This document shows, piece by piece, positions 45,094 to 58,500 of a stretch of 64,000 nucleotides of DNA. The stretch comes from Hymenolepis diminuta (lineage: Eukaryota; Platyhelminthes; Cestoda; Cyclophyllidea; Hymenolepididae). A program made the position numbers and the translations under genes. The stretch covers positions 1,855,093-1,919,092 of the forward strand of contig CAADRB010000015.1 in NCBI GenBank assembly GCA_900708905.1, in the 5' to 3' direction. Numbering within the stretch: position 1 is the stretch's first letter; each line of letters opens with the position of its first letter. The notes beneath the pieces were generated by a model. It searched no databases. It was not told the origin of the DNA and saw only the letters and a program-made list of their open reading frames with translations.

Positions 45094-46752
45094 TTTGTAT
45101 TTGTAATTGTTGCGCACGCAAGGCTTTTGTTCCGTTTCTGTTCATTCTGGCTATTCCATTTATTGAAGCGGGGAAAGAAAGCGTCACACTATACACATAA
45201 ATGTCAACAATCTCTAATAGAGAAGGAAATCAAGAAATCCTTTAGGTAGAGTTGGTAATTTATTTATTTTAAAATGAATGTAATGCAACTAAATATACTT
45301 TTTCATTGAGTTGGGTGGGACAATTTTGGTAAGCTGTAGCCAGTCTAGCACCTTAAATCCGCAAAACAAAGCCGGCTGTGAGATGGTAAAAAACTTTGAC
45401 AGAGTTGTATTGAGAAGAAATTCGAGGTATACTTTAGCTACATTTCACTACAAATAACTACTACAATTGATAATGAAACTAAGTTGGTATAGTGACATTA
45501 ATTCAGTATGGACTGTTCGCTGAAGAGTTGACGACTGATTTGCGTGATTAACTAAGGGATTAATATGTTGTATCATCTCTATTGCACTATTCATGCTGAG
45601 TCTTCACGGTTTTCGATGATAATCTTGCATATTCAAAACTCATTCCCACTTTACTTCACGCTGTTTCTGCTTAGCCTCTGTTCTGATTATTATCAATAAA
45701 CATTCTTCCCCAAAGCTCTTCCTTTTTGCATCTTGTGATGAATATCAGTGACAAGCAGAACCATTATAAGTAGGGAAACATGAACATAGGATGGAGGAAA
45801 CTATAATTACGTCAAGAGTATATCATAAGAAAGGACAAACTCAGAGTACTTATATTGGGGGGAACACAAAGAAAGCATCAACAGTGTAAATAGCAAACTG
45901 AGAACCGAAAATATGACTAGGTAACAGAGCAGATCTAGCTTTGTAGAATTTAAATAACGAAGGGCGACATTGAAAAAATGGCTTGCGGACCGAAGAATGA
46001 GCCATAGGTGGAAGTAGTAAAGCAGTTTTCCGGCCAGTAAATCACAAGATGGCTGCAATATTTTGGACAGACTCTGCTACTTATGCACTCCCATTTCTTT
46101 GTGCCCACCTCTCCTTCCATAGGAGGTTTTAAAGAAGTCACAAATAGTTAAAGCAAAATGGATCTAGCGAAACCGGTACCCAGGGTATAAACAGATCAAT
46201 TTACATTTTGTGCTAAGTTTATGAAGATAAAGAGGCTATCAATGCACTGATATTCAACTGTTTTGAGTCCCCTTTATAATACAATGAGAGCAGTTTACTT
46301 CGCAAATCTTTTAATTTATTATATTAATTATTATTTCCAAGAAAAAATTACCGATGAGAAATACAATAAAATAACGTTATGAATTAATACAAAAGTGGTT
46401 ATCATTAATTAAAATATTGGTAAAGTTTTTGACTAGTAAGTGAAATTTATTCATAATGAAATAAATGAAATGAAACAACGAATAATTTTAATATTTTTAT
46501 ATTTGCTTTAATCGGAAAATTTTTTCTCATTAATCTGAGAAAATTCATCGTCGATTCGCTATAGAGAAAATTGTATCTCTAGAACCGACAGTCATTTGAT
46601 TATTCAAATTTAATTCTCGCTTCAAAAATTTCAGACTTATTTCCTTCCTAAATTAAAAATTATTTTCATCTGCCATAATTTAATCTAAATTAATTAGCTT
46701 TGAAAATTCGTTTTGGTCGGGTTAGATTGTGAGCATAGATTTTTAGTTAAAC
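45094..46752. other. Gene-free region
   Basis: Only short chance frames; no recognisable domain, RNA or repeat. AT content rises towards the solo LTR. Confidence 0.45.
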
Positions 46753-46756
46753 GGAT

Positions 46757-47123
46757 TGTGAAGCTCACAACGCTACCAAGACTGACCAAGGGTACCTCAC
46801 GTGCAGTAGAACATTCTAAAAAGTGCGGTGTGAGACCGATTGCGTAACGAGCAAACGCGAACATGCGTGCAGAGGCCTTCCCAGACAATCAGCGATCAAT
46901 ATCCCTGCAGCGGAGCTTTTGATATCAAACTGTAATTGAGTAATAAACTCTCTCTCTCTCTCTCTTTGTGCTTGCAACTTTGGCCATAACCTACCTAATT
47001 TTGGTCGTAAGTCTATGCTAGAAGACTCTGCTAGAGATCAGTCGTAAGTGTTAGCAATTAGTTGAACTTCTAAGAGGATTACTCGGGTTTAGCAGACAGA
47101 TTATTCCCGTAGCTTCCGCTACA
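46757..47123 (+). mobile_element. Solo LTR, family A, copy A3
   Basis: A 367-bp copy starts TGTGAAGCTCACAACGCTACC and ends GCTTCCGCTACA. Flanks GGAT (46753-46756) and AGAT (47124-47127) fit a 4-bp target duplication with one change. It has AATAAA at 46942-46947, at the place where A2 has its signal, followed by a (CT)n run (46948-46965) specific to this copy. Confidence 0.72.
46948..46965 (+). repeat. (CT)n microsatellite inside LTR A3
   Basis: About nine CT units follow the AATAAA; absent from A1 and A2, so it expanded after insertion. Confidence 0.7.
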
Positions 47124-47127
47124 AGAT

Positions 47128-50100
47128 AAAGCAAAAGAGATGAAATCAAAATGAGTCGTCAAAATAAAGAGAAGTAAACTAATGCGACTGCATATTAGGA
47201 TTTAACTGAGTCGAATTTGATTGGGGCGAAACAAAGAAAGAACAGTACAGACTTTTATACTCGTATTTTTTTACTCGTTGATTTCTGCTGACATTTAACT
47301 AATATCCTCTTTTAACCATATAAATATCTACAACTTCTCTAAATTTCCATGAAATGGAAAAAAATGCGAATGCCATCACAAATATGAAATTTTAACATGA
47401 ATAGGATGGGTTCGGGTCATTCATCCGGAAATCTAAATTAATAACAACTTTGTTTACCATGTAATCAAAAAAATGGACGGAGGGCGCTTATGCGAAATTA
47501 TACTGAAAAAGTAATATACAGAAAAATTGATCGGAAAATCTTTTTCTCATCGTCTTTTTTTGACGGGGGAAGGAGGAATTTAACGCTCTTTTTCATTGCT
47601 GCAACTGCTTTCTCGCCTGTTTGGTCGAATGGATGAAAAGAAAATCAGCTACCTGATTTTAGTCCCCTCAAAGGTGCAATGGTTTTAAAGAAATTTTCGT
47701 ATATTTATGAGGTTCATTGTTTAACACTTTAATGGAAGAATGAATACAGAACTATCAGCGCCCTTTCACGAATTCCCTAGAGGACTAATTTTATGGCTAA
47801 GAAAATTCAGACAATCAAAATGGAAATTCAACCCTATTAAAGTACTTGTCTATCGATTCCTGGTTTATATTACATATATAAAGTTAGATTATCTTAACTA
47901 TTTGATCTACTGTTTGATAATATAAAGTCGTCAAAATGTTAACCTTTAGCAATGGTCATGTCTATTTTCTGGTTATAGTCTCCATTTTGGAGGAAGTGCA
48001 TTCTTCCATCTCTTTGTTGAGCGGCTACTTTTAACAAAATTGATCTATCACATTTTCGATACTGCTAGAAGAAGTGACCACTTATTAAAATTTTTCGTCA
48101 TAAATCTCCCTTAACCAATATTTTTATTTCCATTTTGCATAAATACCATTATTTAATCTTGTTTAGCATTCTGTCTCATTAAAACTGTTAAATATAGCAT
48201 TTTCCTTAAATTGGATTTAACCTACCAAATATGGAAATAATATTTCTCTGCTAGTGGACATTTCATTCCATTCATACTGTTTAGAATTCTCATATTTCGA
48301 TATAAACAAACAAATCGCTAACGATTTACTAAATTTAAATAGGTGAACAGCTGTTTAAAAGTGTGCATGAATTTTATGCGAATAATGATTGTTAATAAAT
48401 AAAATATTTTTACTACTTATATTTATTCAAGACATTAATTAACAAACTCTTTTTTAAAAAATTAATATTTCCAAAGCGTTTATAATGTAAATGTAAAAGT
48501 GTACTCAAATTAATTTTGAATGGATGTCAAATAGTCAGAGATAAATCATTAGAGGCAAAATCTAATAAAAATAGACAAAATCAGACTACATCTCGGAATG
48601 ATAGTAATATAGACTAAAAACACAGACGGTTAATATTTATTTACTTATAATTCGATTTGGCAGATGTACAAATTCATTTAGACTACTTTGAGTCATTAGA
48701 ATGGGAAGGAAGTAAGCACAAAGAGTCAATGAATCTTAATCGAAAACGTATAAGACTTAATGAAAAATACTAACAAAATGTAAAGGTTACAGATGAGATG
48801 ATCAAAAATGCATTAGTTATTATCTATGGCAATGTAAGCAACCTTAAGTTATTTAATCTCGGAATAGTGTTTGAAACCTGGAAATTGCAAAATTGTCCTC
48901 ATAAGGCTGAAGCGAGTAAAGGTTAACATAGGAGTGCATAATGAGAACAGGATGCCAAGCATTTTATTCTATTCAAATTCTGGATGCATTAAGCCTTCTG
49001 CTTTCTCACTTTGAAATATCTAAAGATTCCAGGGCCCAGCTTTTATGAATTGACACCTGGATTTCTGATTATATTCAGAATATTTGATCTGTTGATTTAC
49101 TACCATGGCTGGTTATATTACCATGAATAATTTATTTCTTCTTACAGCCATGAGTAGATGAGACCGGCAAAGGGATGATAAACGTATCCGAGCACACCGT
49201 GTGTAAAATTTGCATCAACGACGCGTATTCAACTCTAATAGTTAGTAATGGTCAACAGAGGGTGGTAGAATGCAAATTTCGCAGTTGAGGGACTCAAAAC
49301 ACAATATTTTTGCCCACAATGGATAGTTGAAAAAGCATATTTGAGAATTATCAGTAAAATCCTGCTGAAAAATCACTCAACCGTTGTATTGTGGGGCAAT
49401 TTACCAAAGGGGCAAAAAATTAGATACAGATAATTAGCGATGAGTGAAAAAGATAAAACGAATAAATGCTTGATAATGGTAAATTCACTTTATATAAAAA
49501 TCCCTAGGCATTTAAACGTACAACTGTGCATTAGGTTATTGACAAAACTGGCCGTTTGAGTTCAAGGGTGGCGATGGACCAACACGGATGTTTGATGTAA
49601 CTATTGTTAATGTAAAACTTATTTTAGAATTGTGTCTCAAGTGATTTAGAAACTTCAGACAAAGGCTTATGAATTATTCAAAGTGTAAATAAAGACCAAC
49701 GTTAAGGAAGCTTTCATAATACATCTTTTTTAAGGAACGCTGGACTAATAAACAATTCATTTGATTTAAAAATGCATTGTTAAATGCATAAGTATTCGCG
49801 TATTTAAGATATAGCGATAATCTAAACCGAAATGTATTTTTTGTTTATTAATGAAGAATTTATATTTAAAAAAGCTTGACAAACACCGGATTTCTCGTTA
49901 ATCTCTTAATTTTTTAATTTCTTTTATTAATTTCAAGAATGCAACATCCGGGTATTCAGTACTTCAGCGTTCTTTCTCGAATAACATTTAGAACACATTA
50001 TTTGGAGTAGGGAATTCAGGCAACCCTAATGGGATTTTAATCTGAATTAGGTACTTTTTTGTTCCATTATTTATCACAAGCATTTTTAGCTGTTTAGAAG

Positions 50101-50734
50101 AATTTGCAGATTTCATAGAAAAAATCACATTTTGCCTTCAACAATCGATAAGGACTTACGGTGATCGATTTCCAGTTGCTATGGATCTTTTAAAAGAATT
50201 AAAATACCATACTTACCGTTAACGCTGGACATAACGCGAGTTTCTCCAAAACCAACGGTACATATTATTATGAGCCACATGGTGTAGTAAAAATCTCGTA
50301 TCCCATAAACCAAATCTCCCCGCCCTTTTATTTCATTATTTCCTTATAGCTTGCATTTGCTTAGCTGAACAGTACACTGCATGCTTTCAGATGCTTACGG
50401 TTAGCCATGTTTCTATTTAATACAATTATTAACGAATTCCAGCAGCTGATTTTTTTCAAGGGAACTAAAATAACCAACTTCTGGACTCCCTACTTCTTTC
50501 ATTTATAGTCCAAATTTAGCCTATTGAAAATATCATTAAACGGCTTGATAATTGGATTTAATGGTTACTTTTTCTAAGTTAAAATGTGTTTTTATTTAAC
50601 TCGGGAATAAAAACCAGGTAAAGAAAAACTGACGTAATTAACCGAACTTGAAATAAAGCTAATTTAAGCCACATAAATAATTTAAATTAATGAAAAGTAG
50701 AAAAAAAAGGGTGATAAAAATTTATTTACTTTAT
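47128..50734. other. Gene-free AT-rich region
   Basis: 3.6 kb of AT-rich DNA with short frames only. No domain, RNA or repeat recognised. Confidence 0.45.
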
Positions 50735-51091
50735 TTCAGGAGTGCACATCATTATCAAGACTGACCAAAGAGATCTCGCGAGCTAGACCATTCTGGAAAG
50801 TGCAGCGTGTTACTGATCACATATCGAGCGAACTCGGCGCGCGTGAAGGGGCCTCCCATCCAATTAGCGACCAAAATTCGTGCAGCATAGCGTTAACTGT
50901 ACTCACAATTAAAAGCTCTCTCCGCATAATACCTCGTGCGTCCTCACACAAGAGGTACCTTTGGACGTAGCTTAGCTAATTTTAGGGACAACTCATACTA
51001 AAACATTGCTTGAAGCTTGTTGTATTTATCTGTTGCCAGTTGCTAGGATTAATAAGGCTTAGTCAAGGGCTTATGTGTATTATGCGCTACA
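50735..51091 (+). mobile_element. Solo LTR, family A, copy A4 (degenerate)
   Basis: Aligns with A3 through ATCAAGACTGACCAAAG, ATTCTGGAAAGTGC, CCTCCCATCCAATTAGCGACC and TAGCTTAGCTAATTTTAGG, ending GCGCTACA. Its start is mutated (no TGTGNNGCTCAC) and no target duplication is visible, so it is the oldest of the four copies. Confidence 0.6.
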
Positions 51092-54000
51092 AATGCCAAC
51101 TTAATTAGGTATCATATTAAATCCAGGAATTCGTGATTTCTATTAAAAAAGTAAATTTCTAAATTTTCATTGAATGTGTAACTCTCAACAAAAATCTATT
51201 TAAGTGCTCTTTCAAGATTTCCTTCGAGAATTTTATTTATTGCTCTGGGAGTTCGAATGACCTCAGTCACCTTGCCTTTTTAGAGCACTTTGCTTTGTCT
51301 TATTACTCATAATATATCTTCTTAGAAGTCTCTTTATTTAAAGTATAACTAGTAAAGTTATATTATTAACAATCTTTTTTACCTTTATCATTGTTTGTTC
51401 TACAGTTAATACCAACAATATGCACTTTTTAATCAAGTGGAGGTATTTAAACACAAGAGATAGTAAATATTCCAATAAAGTTCGAAGGGAAAAAGGGAAT
51501 CAAGTGGGATTAGAGAAAAAAAATTGACACCAAAAAATCTTTTTTCATTTGATTTTGGCTCAAGATTCTACACATTTCACTTAGTGCGTATAGCTTAAAT
51601 GCTCCAAACTTTATGTCAAAGATGTCGAGAACCTATTGAGTAGTTGACTGACTGGAATGGTTAGTGGTATAATTAGAGATATAATTCACCAGTTCCATTA
51701 GAGGTGTTAATAGAACCTGATTTAGATAGAACGAAGGTATTCTGAAGCCGCCCTTACGAGAGACTCGCATTCGGTCACCTCTCATGTAAATCAGTATTAG
51801 CTAGAGCAGTTGATCGTCCACATCTACTGAATGTGCATCGATGGACATCGGTCTTGATGCCACAGACTACTAGTTTATTGGTACCAGTTCTAGACAGCCT
51901 GAGGAGCAGAATAATTACATAATGCTGTAATTCACATTCAAGATATTAAAATAGATGTAACCTCATCAGAAGGAGGTGGTTTGATTACTAATAACAGAGA
52001 CCAATAAGACATTCGTGTTCTCCGCGGTTAAGGAATTTAGAACCGGTGATTTCCCAAATGAACTGCATAATCCAATAGGGTTCCCCATTTCAAAAAATAT
52101 AATACTACTAGATGTGAAGAAGTATAGCTTTTCTTTTTTAATATTTCGAAGGAAACTATTGATTCTTAACTTTAATTTATCCAAATTAATTATGTTTTCG
52201 TTTCGATTCTTGTTGGATTAGACAATTCTAGTATGAACGGATTATTCATTCCAAATTTTAATATTTTAAAACCATAATCTGTACCATTCTTTATTTTATA
52301 AGACCGTTATAAATTGCTAATTACTTTCATATTTTAATAAGTAGACTGCGTTTAATTTTGTATTGTCTTTAATAATATTTTGAGTTAGTAATCGTTAAAT
52401 GATAGATGATTTATGTGTCAACAAAACAGCTCTGTGGAACGCATATTGTTATTAATGAAGAAAAAAGACATTTAGGCAACTGAAAGATCAACCGTATAAA
52501 TTAATCCTTTACGGAATAACATTTTTAATATTAGCTATTGAAAAATTAAAATATAATAAAATAAAAATTTTTCACAAATAGCCATCTCTAATTAATCGCG
52601 AAAAATGAAATGAAGGAACAAAATAAATGAACAAATCCAGGGGATGTAGTCTTAAAAAGTCGATTTACTAAAATATGAAGTCCATCAAATTCTAATGAGA
52701 AAGTGATTAAAGATTCGTCATTAATCAAAAGGATTGAAAATATGCTCTACTGAAAGGTGCTTACTAAATTGCTTCTAAAGAAGGGGTTTTAAAAAGCAAT
52801 CAAAATTGATCCTCTACTCAACTTGCAATTATATATCTTAAAATCTGAAAAGATATGGGTCCGCCAAAATGGATAGTCAAACTTCTGGCCACTTAAGTTG
52901 AGCTAATTAGAGAAAGTGCTTTAACAAATCAGATTGAACTATCTCATTATGAAAGTCACACTGAGGAAACCCGGTTTACAGATCTCTACTAATTTAAAAA
53001 TAGCAAACTCAGCTCTGCTATGCAAAGATATATCTTGTAAGCTGCCTAATATCATAGAAAACCATTTCCTCTTCTAAATACTCGTAAGAAAAACGGAACT
53101 GAAGTGAAAAGATCAACTATCACCATTAAAAACCAGTCAAAAGCATCGGACACCGTCGAACTGAACGTACTCTAATCCAGAGGATAAATAGTGAAATTTG
53201 AATGTTGGAACTTAAACTACCTAATAAGTGGATATTATGCGGCCTAAATCCAAAAGAATTAATGAAAAAAATCCCTTTGATACCTTGACTCTGTTCTCAA
53301 TATATTCTCAATCTCCTCTTCTTTAACATTTTGGCCCTTATTCTTGACCAATGCTTGTTACTATCTCAAAATAAATGCTACAAATTTTCTACCTTACTCT
53401 GAGCAATAATAATGACTGTTCTGATTAAACTGTCGTTTACCGGAATCAGACATAATCCGGTGCAAAAAATTATATTCATCAGTTAAATTAATCCAATTAT
53501 TTTGTTTAAATGATCAGAAACTGTATTGGTCAGCTTGATCCCAACCCTAAATTATTTAGGAATTTGATCTAATTTATGAAAAAAATGCATAATCTTGATT
53601 GACATAGCATCTGCTGCTGGGGCGAATCGGATATGTTCCACTAATTAGCCGTGCAAATTAAAACAGTTAGAGCTCTATACTTTCCTCTGTGCTTTAGCGA
53701 ATACGAACTAATATGTGAAATGAGTAATATTCAAATTGTAATGTAATATTTCTCTGCCTCCATCCAATTTTTTAAGGTGTGAATACTTCTGTTGCAGGCC
53801 TCCTTTTGCAATCAGACAAATTTAAAATGTAGCAGATTAAGAAAATTCAAATCAAAACGAATCAAACCTCTTGAAAATCAACATTCGTCGTGATTTTCAC
53901 CCACTGGCCCTGGAAAATGAGCTTAAAAAATGCTCTCTGAGATCTCAAGAATTAAAGCTTAAAGGATAAAAGATCCTTACCACAACTGGAGTTACGTATA

Positions 54001-54397
54001 AATATTGAACTTAAGACTAAAACCTTCCAAATTATAAATCTCCTATCTTTTGCAAATACTCCATTTTCAAAGGGTTTTTTTATTTGAATGGACTAAAATT
54101 AACAGACGACTATGAATTGTAGCATCCTTTTTTGAAGAAACGATACATGTTATGATTGTTCACTAAAAGCACTCAAAACTATTCTGAACTGCTGAACTAA
54201 ACTGAGCATAATTACACATATCTCAACTTGAACCGAATATATAATAAGTCCCTATTTATGAACACCGGAACCTTCAAATTTCACTCCTATTTGATTAATG
54301 AAACTTGTCCACGTCTAATCTTCCATACAAATTTGATTTTATTACTATTGGCATCATCACTCAGAGTTATAAAAATAAAACATTGCAATTTTTAAAT
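51092..54397. other. Gene-free AT-rich region
   Basis: No coding or RNA feature supported. Opposed short frames at 51966-52221 overlap each other and are taken as chance. Confidence 0.4.
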
Positions 54398-54625
54398 GTG
54401 GGAAGCGACTGAAATCGGTCAAAAGAAAGTCCACCATATGATAAAGAGGGAAGATGAAAAGGATACTGAAAGCAGCGCCAAGGTAACAAGGGTATTTCAT
54501 TCGATTCTTTTAGTCAAGTGTGCAATACTTATTAAATAGGCAACTCACGTTTCGAAAGTCAAATTTCCTGATCTGCCACCTGGATTGCAAGAAACGCTTA
54601 TCTATGATTTTTAGTGCCTTTTGAC
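54398..54625 (+). repeat. Dispersed repeat family C, copy C4
   Basis: Same order of motifs as C3: TGTGGGAAGCGACTGAAATCGG, AAAGCAGCGCCAAGG, TTCGATTCTTTTAG, TTAAATAGGCAACTCACG, GGATTGCAAGAAACGCTT, then TATGATTTTTAGTGCC. Preceded by AATTTTTAAA, as is C3. Confidence 0.55.
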
Positions 54626-55329
54626 TGAGAAAAACTTCAAACATTGACGAAAGTTTTTCACTCTGGAAATTAATTAATAATTTCCAAGTAGTCAACAACA
54701 AGGTATTTTAAATGGGGAACAATGTTTACTGAAGCAACGCATATATATTTTTAATGAACTGTTCTTGGAAATTGAAATTGTAACTTGAATTATTAAAAAA
54801 ATGTGAACTGATCCAAACGGTCCCAAGCATGTTGGGAATAATTTGTGTTCATTTAAGTTTCAAAATGGCCATGCTTCAAAATAGATGTCAAATATATCAA
54901 AATATAATTTCGTAACAGTGCATTGATTAAATATTCGAAAAACAAACTTTAGGCTGCCACTCCAATCATACCAAATTCATGTTACTGTCAAAGTCTTTAT
55001 GAAGAGACCTAAATTTAGTGATTTGTTAAATTTTTAAACCTTAATACCAAGACGGACAAGGTAAAATTTACTGCCAGCAGCGGAAACGATCAATTATTTC
55101 TGATTCAAGATTAATTATCATCAACTATTAAACACTGAGGTTGTAAGAATGTCATTATTAGATTCTCTATTGGTGAGAAAATAAAGTTCTATTTTATCAA
55201 AAATTGTGATTTGAAAACTGCATTATTTTTTAAGCTAATTTTGTTAAAGTATTGATATTCTTATAAATGACATTAAAAGAAAAACTGACAATTTTTCACT
55301 GTGTTATTGTAAATGAAATTGGTTAAAAA

Positions 55330-55525
55330 TAGGTTCAGTAAGTGGTGAAGTGGGAGGTGATCGAAAAGTTGCTAAAACTCAAGGTACTATGGCGTATTCC
55401 ATCTTTGATTTTTTGGGCAATATTTACTTTATGGATGGTTACATTCCAAACTTCATAATTCGTTGCAGAGATTATTAAGCAGAATTCTTATCCAGGATAT
55501 CTAGTGCTTATTGATCGGTTATTTC
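55330..55525 (+). repeat. Dispersed repeat family C, copy C5 (diverged)
   Basis: Shares AAGTGGGAGGTGATCGAAAAG, TTTGATTTTTTGGGCAATATTTACTTTATGG-like order and the ATTCTTATC...ATATCTAGTGCTT end with C3/C4, about 0.7 kb beyond C4. Confidence 0.4.
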
Positions 55526-58500
55526 ACTACGATGGTTAGTTCCTCCACTTCATATCATGTTTTTTTCAAAGGTTGAGGAATCAGATTGATCTAACATAAT
55601 AAGTAGCTCACATGAGCTTAACTTTGCAAAGCAAAAAGTGACAAGCATTGCTATTTTTTATTGCTTCATACATCATGATTATTTGGAACCCAAGAATTGA
55701 ATGTTTTAGAAAGCCCAAATCTTCTGTTTCTGCATTGCGCTATTGCCTCAAAAGATGGATAAAGATAAAAAACAAAGGCGAGCACTATATAAATACATGC
55801 TTAATACCACTTGAAAAACATGTGAAGAGAAATGCGCAGAAGAACCATACATCGTCTTATGCGTGTTTGAGATAACTGGCAGAATGAAAGTGCGCTTTGA
55901 GTAATTATTTGCATAAAACGAAGTGAAGAGAGATGACGGGCAATCAAAGAGGCACAAACAGACGAAAAGGACTAAGAGGAAAATTGATAAGTGCATCACT
56001 GAATCTATTGTTGATGACTTTGACAGCAAATGAATTACTCACATTGAAATTGCAAAAGTGTAAGAGAAATAAATGTTGGTAAACTCTATTGTAAATGCAT
56101 ATGCTCACTCACTTCCTGTAATATCGCTCACTTTTATAATGCGAGTGGAACCTCCCTTCTCGAACTCCCTTTTTATCTTAACTAGCCTTTTGATATCAAA
56201 ATAAATGCTTTGTGCAAAGTTTTTCTTTCAGTCATTGATAAATAGAGAATGCCTATTAGAAAAATTAATCTATGCACAGTAAATCATTTTAAATAATATC
56301 ACCAAAGATATAGCTGTTTTGCGAGAATTATTTAATATATTGGTAATAATTATTGTGCAATGTATTACTACTACTCAGCGGGAGAATCAAAACACAGTTA
56401 TATTTTATGAAAGACATAGCGCGAGTGTTGACATATGGATCATAGGTTGAAGATGGACAGGATCTAACATTTGTAAAAAGGCCAAAGAAATATTGAGCAA
56501 GCAAAATAAAAGAAAGTTGAGAGGACGGATGAGAGAACGTTAATATGACGGACGACCATAAAAACGTTATTAGGCGGCAGTTAGAACAACAGAGATGCAC
56601 ACATTTTTAATCCTTATAGTAGCGTCAACGCACTATATAAACCTTGCTAATGAGCTTATTCCTGCAAGTCCGTGTTCAAAATTACAATTCCTTTCCAGTC
56701 ATTTATCACTTGAAGTTTGAAAGAGAAATTATTAATTAACTAACAATCCTGATTTTAGTTAAGGGCTGCCAATTTTTTGAGTACTCTGCGGAGAAGCATA
56801 AATAGTCTTCATGATTAGTTTTCGTCGGCTTTGAAGTTTTAATCTTCCTGAGGGGGTCTTAAAAAGTTAACATAAACTTCAACGTTCCATTTTCATAAGA
56901 TAAATAATTAATTATTTTGCAGGCTGCTCCGGAAACTCTAAAGTAAGTGCTCTAACTCTGATATACACTTTTTTATATAATCTTCCCCTGTCAACTCCTT
57001 TGCGTAGGCCAACGTATTTCAAGATTGAAAGCTATTAGTATTTTGCAGGCCTTTATTCATAAACATTCCCCTTTTTAAGATAAGTGTTTCATCCCTCTTG
57101 ATAATGGCTTTAAATAAAAGTCCTACGCACATATAGTTTACCTGAAAACAATTATCAATTACTATCACATCGCCCCCTATTCGTGTTTAGGTGAAAATTA
57201 TACATATATATATTTTTATACGGTTGGTATGTTAACAAATTTATTTAATCGAATGGTAGAAAATATCATGCCACCTCAATTGAGTTGTAAATGAAAAGAG
57301 GAAAGACATTTATAGCACACCGGAGTTCATTAATTTTAATCACATTTTATCAATATTATTAAAGTATTCTAAAGCTGAAGTCTATTACTATGAAGTTCAT
57401 CTGAAAGAAACTTTTTATTCGATAGACATGATTCGAATACGAAATGTCGAAAAAAAGCGAAATAGACTTTTAAGATTTAAGTTCTTAAAATTAATTGCGT
57501 TTATTCATGCTTTTGCATTAACACCTCCATTTTGCGAAATATTTGGAGATGTTTAACATCTCAGGAAATTAATTTAAAGATTGTTGAATGGGCAAATACG
57601 CTGAACGCCAATTTTATCGACTGACTGATTAAATCCATATCGTTTCTTAATATTATTAGGAACTGAAGCTAATGCAAAGAGAGTGGAAAAATATGCGAAT
57701 ATGGTACTACACTCGTTTATGATATTAGGTGATGTAACTCATCCAACTTCGTACACATTTGCCTCATTATTATTTATCCGACTTAAATTATACCTGTAAT
57801 ATGCATGCATTTTTATTTTAGTAAATTTGTTTTTATTCAAAATTTGACAATTTTACTCGATCCATTATTTTATAAGCACAAATGACAATGAAAAATCCAA
57901 TGAAAATTTATGAGCTTGTTCAGAAGTAAATCCGCCATCTAATATAAAGTGCAAAATGTGACAAAACAGCAGCGTTAATCTTAGATTATTTTTATGGTCA
58001 CAAGTAATAAACAGCGAATGTCACATTATTAGAACAGAAAAATAAATAATCAAAGTCCAATTTCATTCGCCCTTCTAACAGCTCTATATTATTTCGAGGA
58101 TATTAGTTAAGTCAAAATCAGTAAAGAGCAATGTAAGAAATAAAATTATTTATATGTAAAACCTTGCTTATGGCAAAATGCTACTCGAAAAATCTCAAAT
58201 GCTGAATCGAGGAGGTAAAAAAATCAGAACTGTTAATACGTCTTTCAATATAAATAAAATCGGAAATTTTAGACGCCTTTACAAAATTTGAACAGAATTC
58301 ACTTTTCACCGGATAACTCTTCCTCTTTTAAGTCTCTTTACCTACTTTTATTACTGATTAACTCACGGGCATAAACCATCATTCCATAAAACGATTATAC
58401 TTTCTTAAAAGGTATGAAAAACAGTAATATCAACACGAATATTCCTTTCTCTACCTTCTTGGGCAGTTTCCTAATAGTAAGAGGCAACCTTAATTAAATA

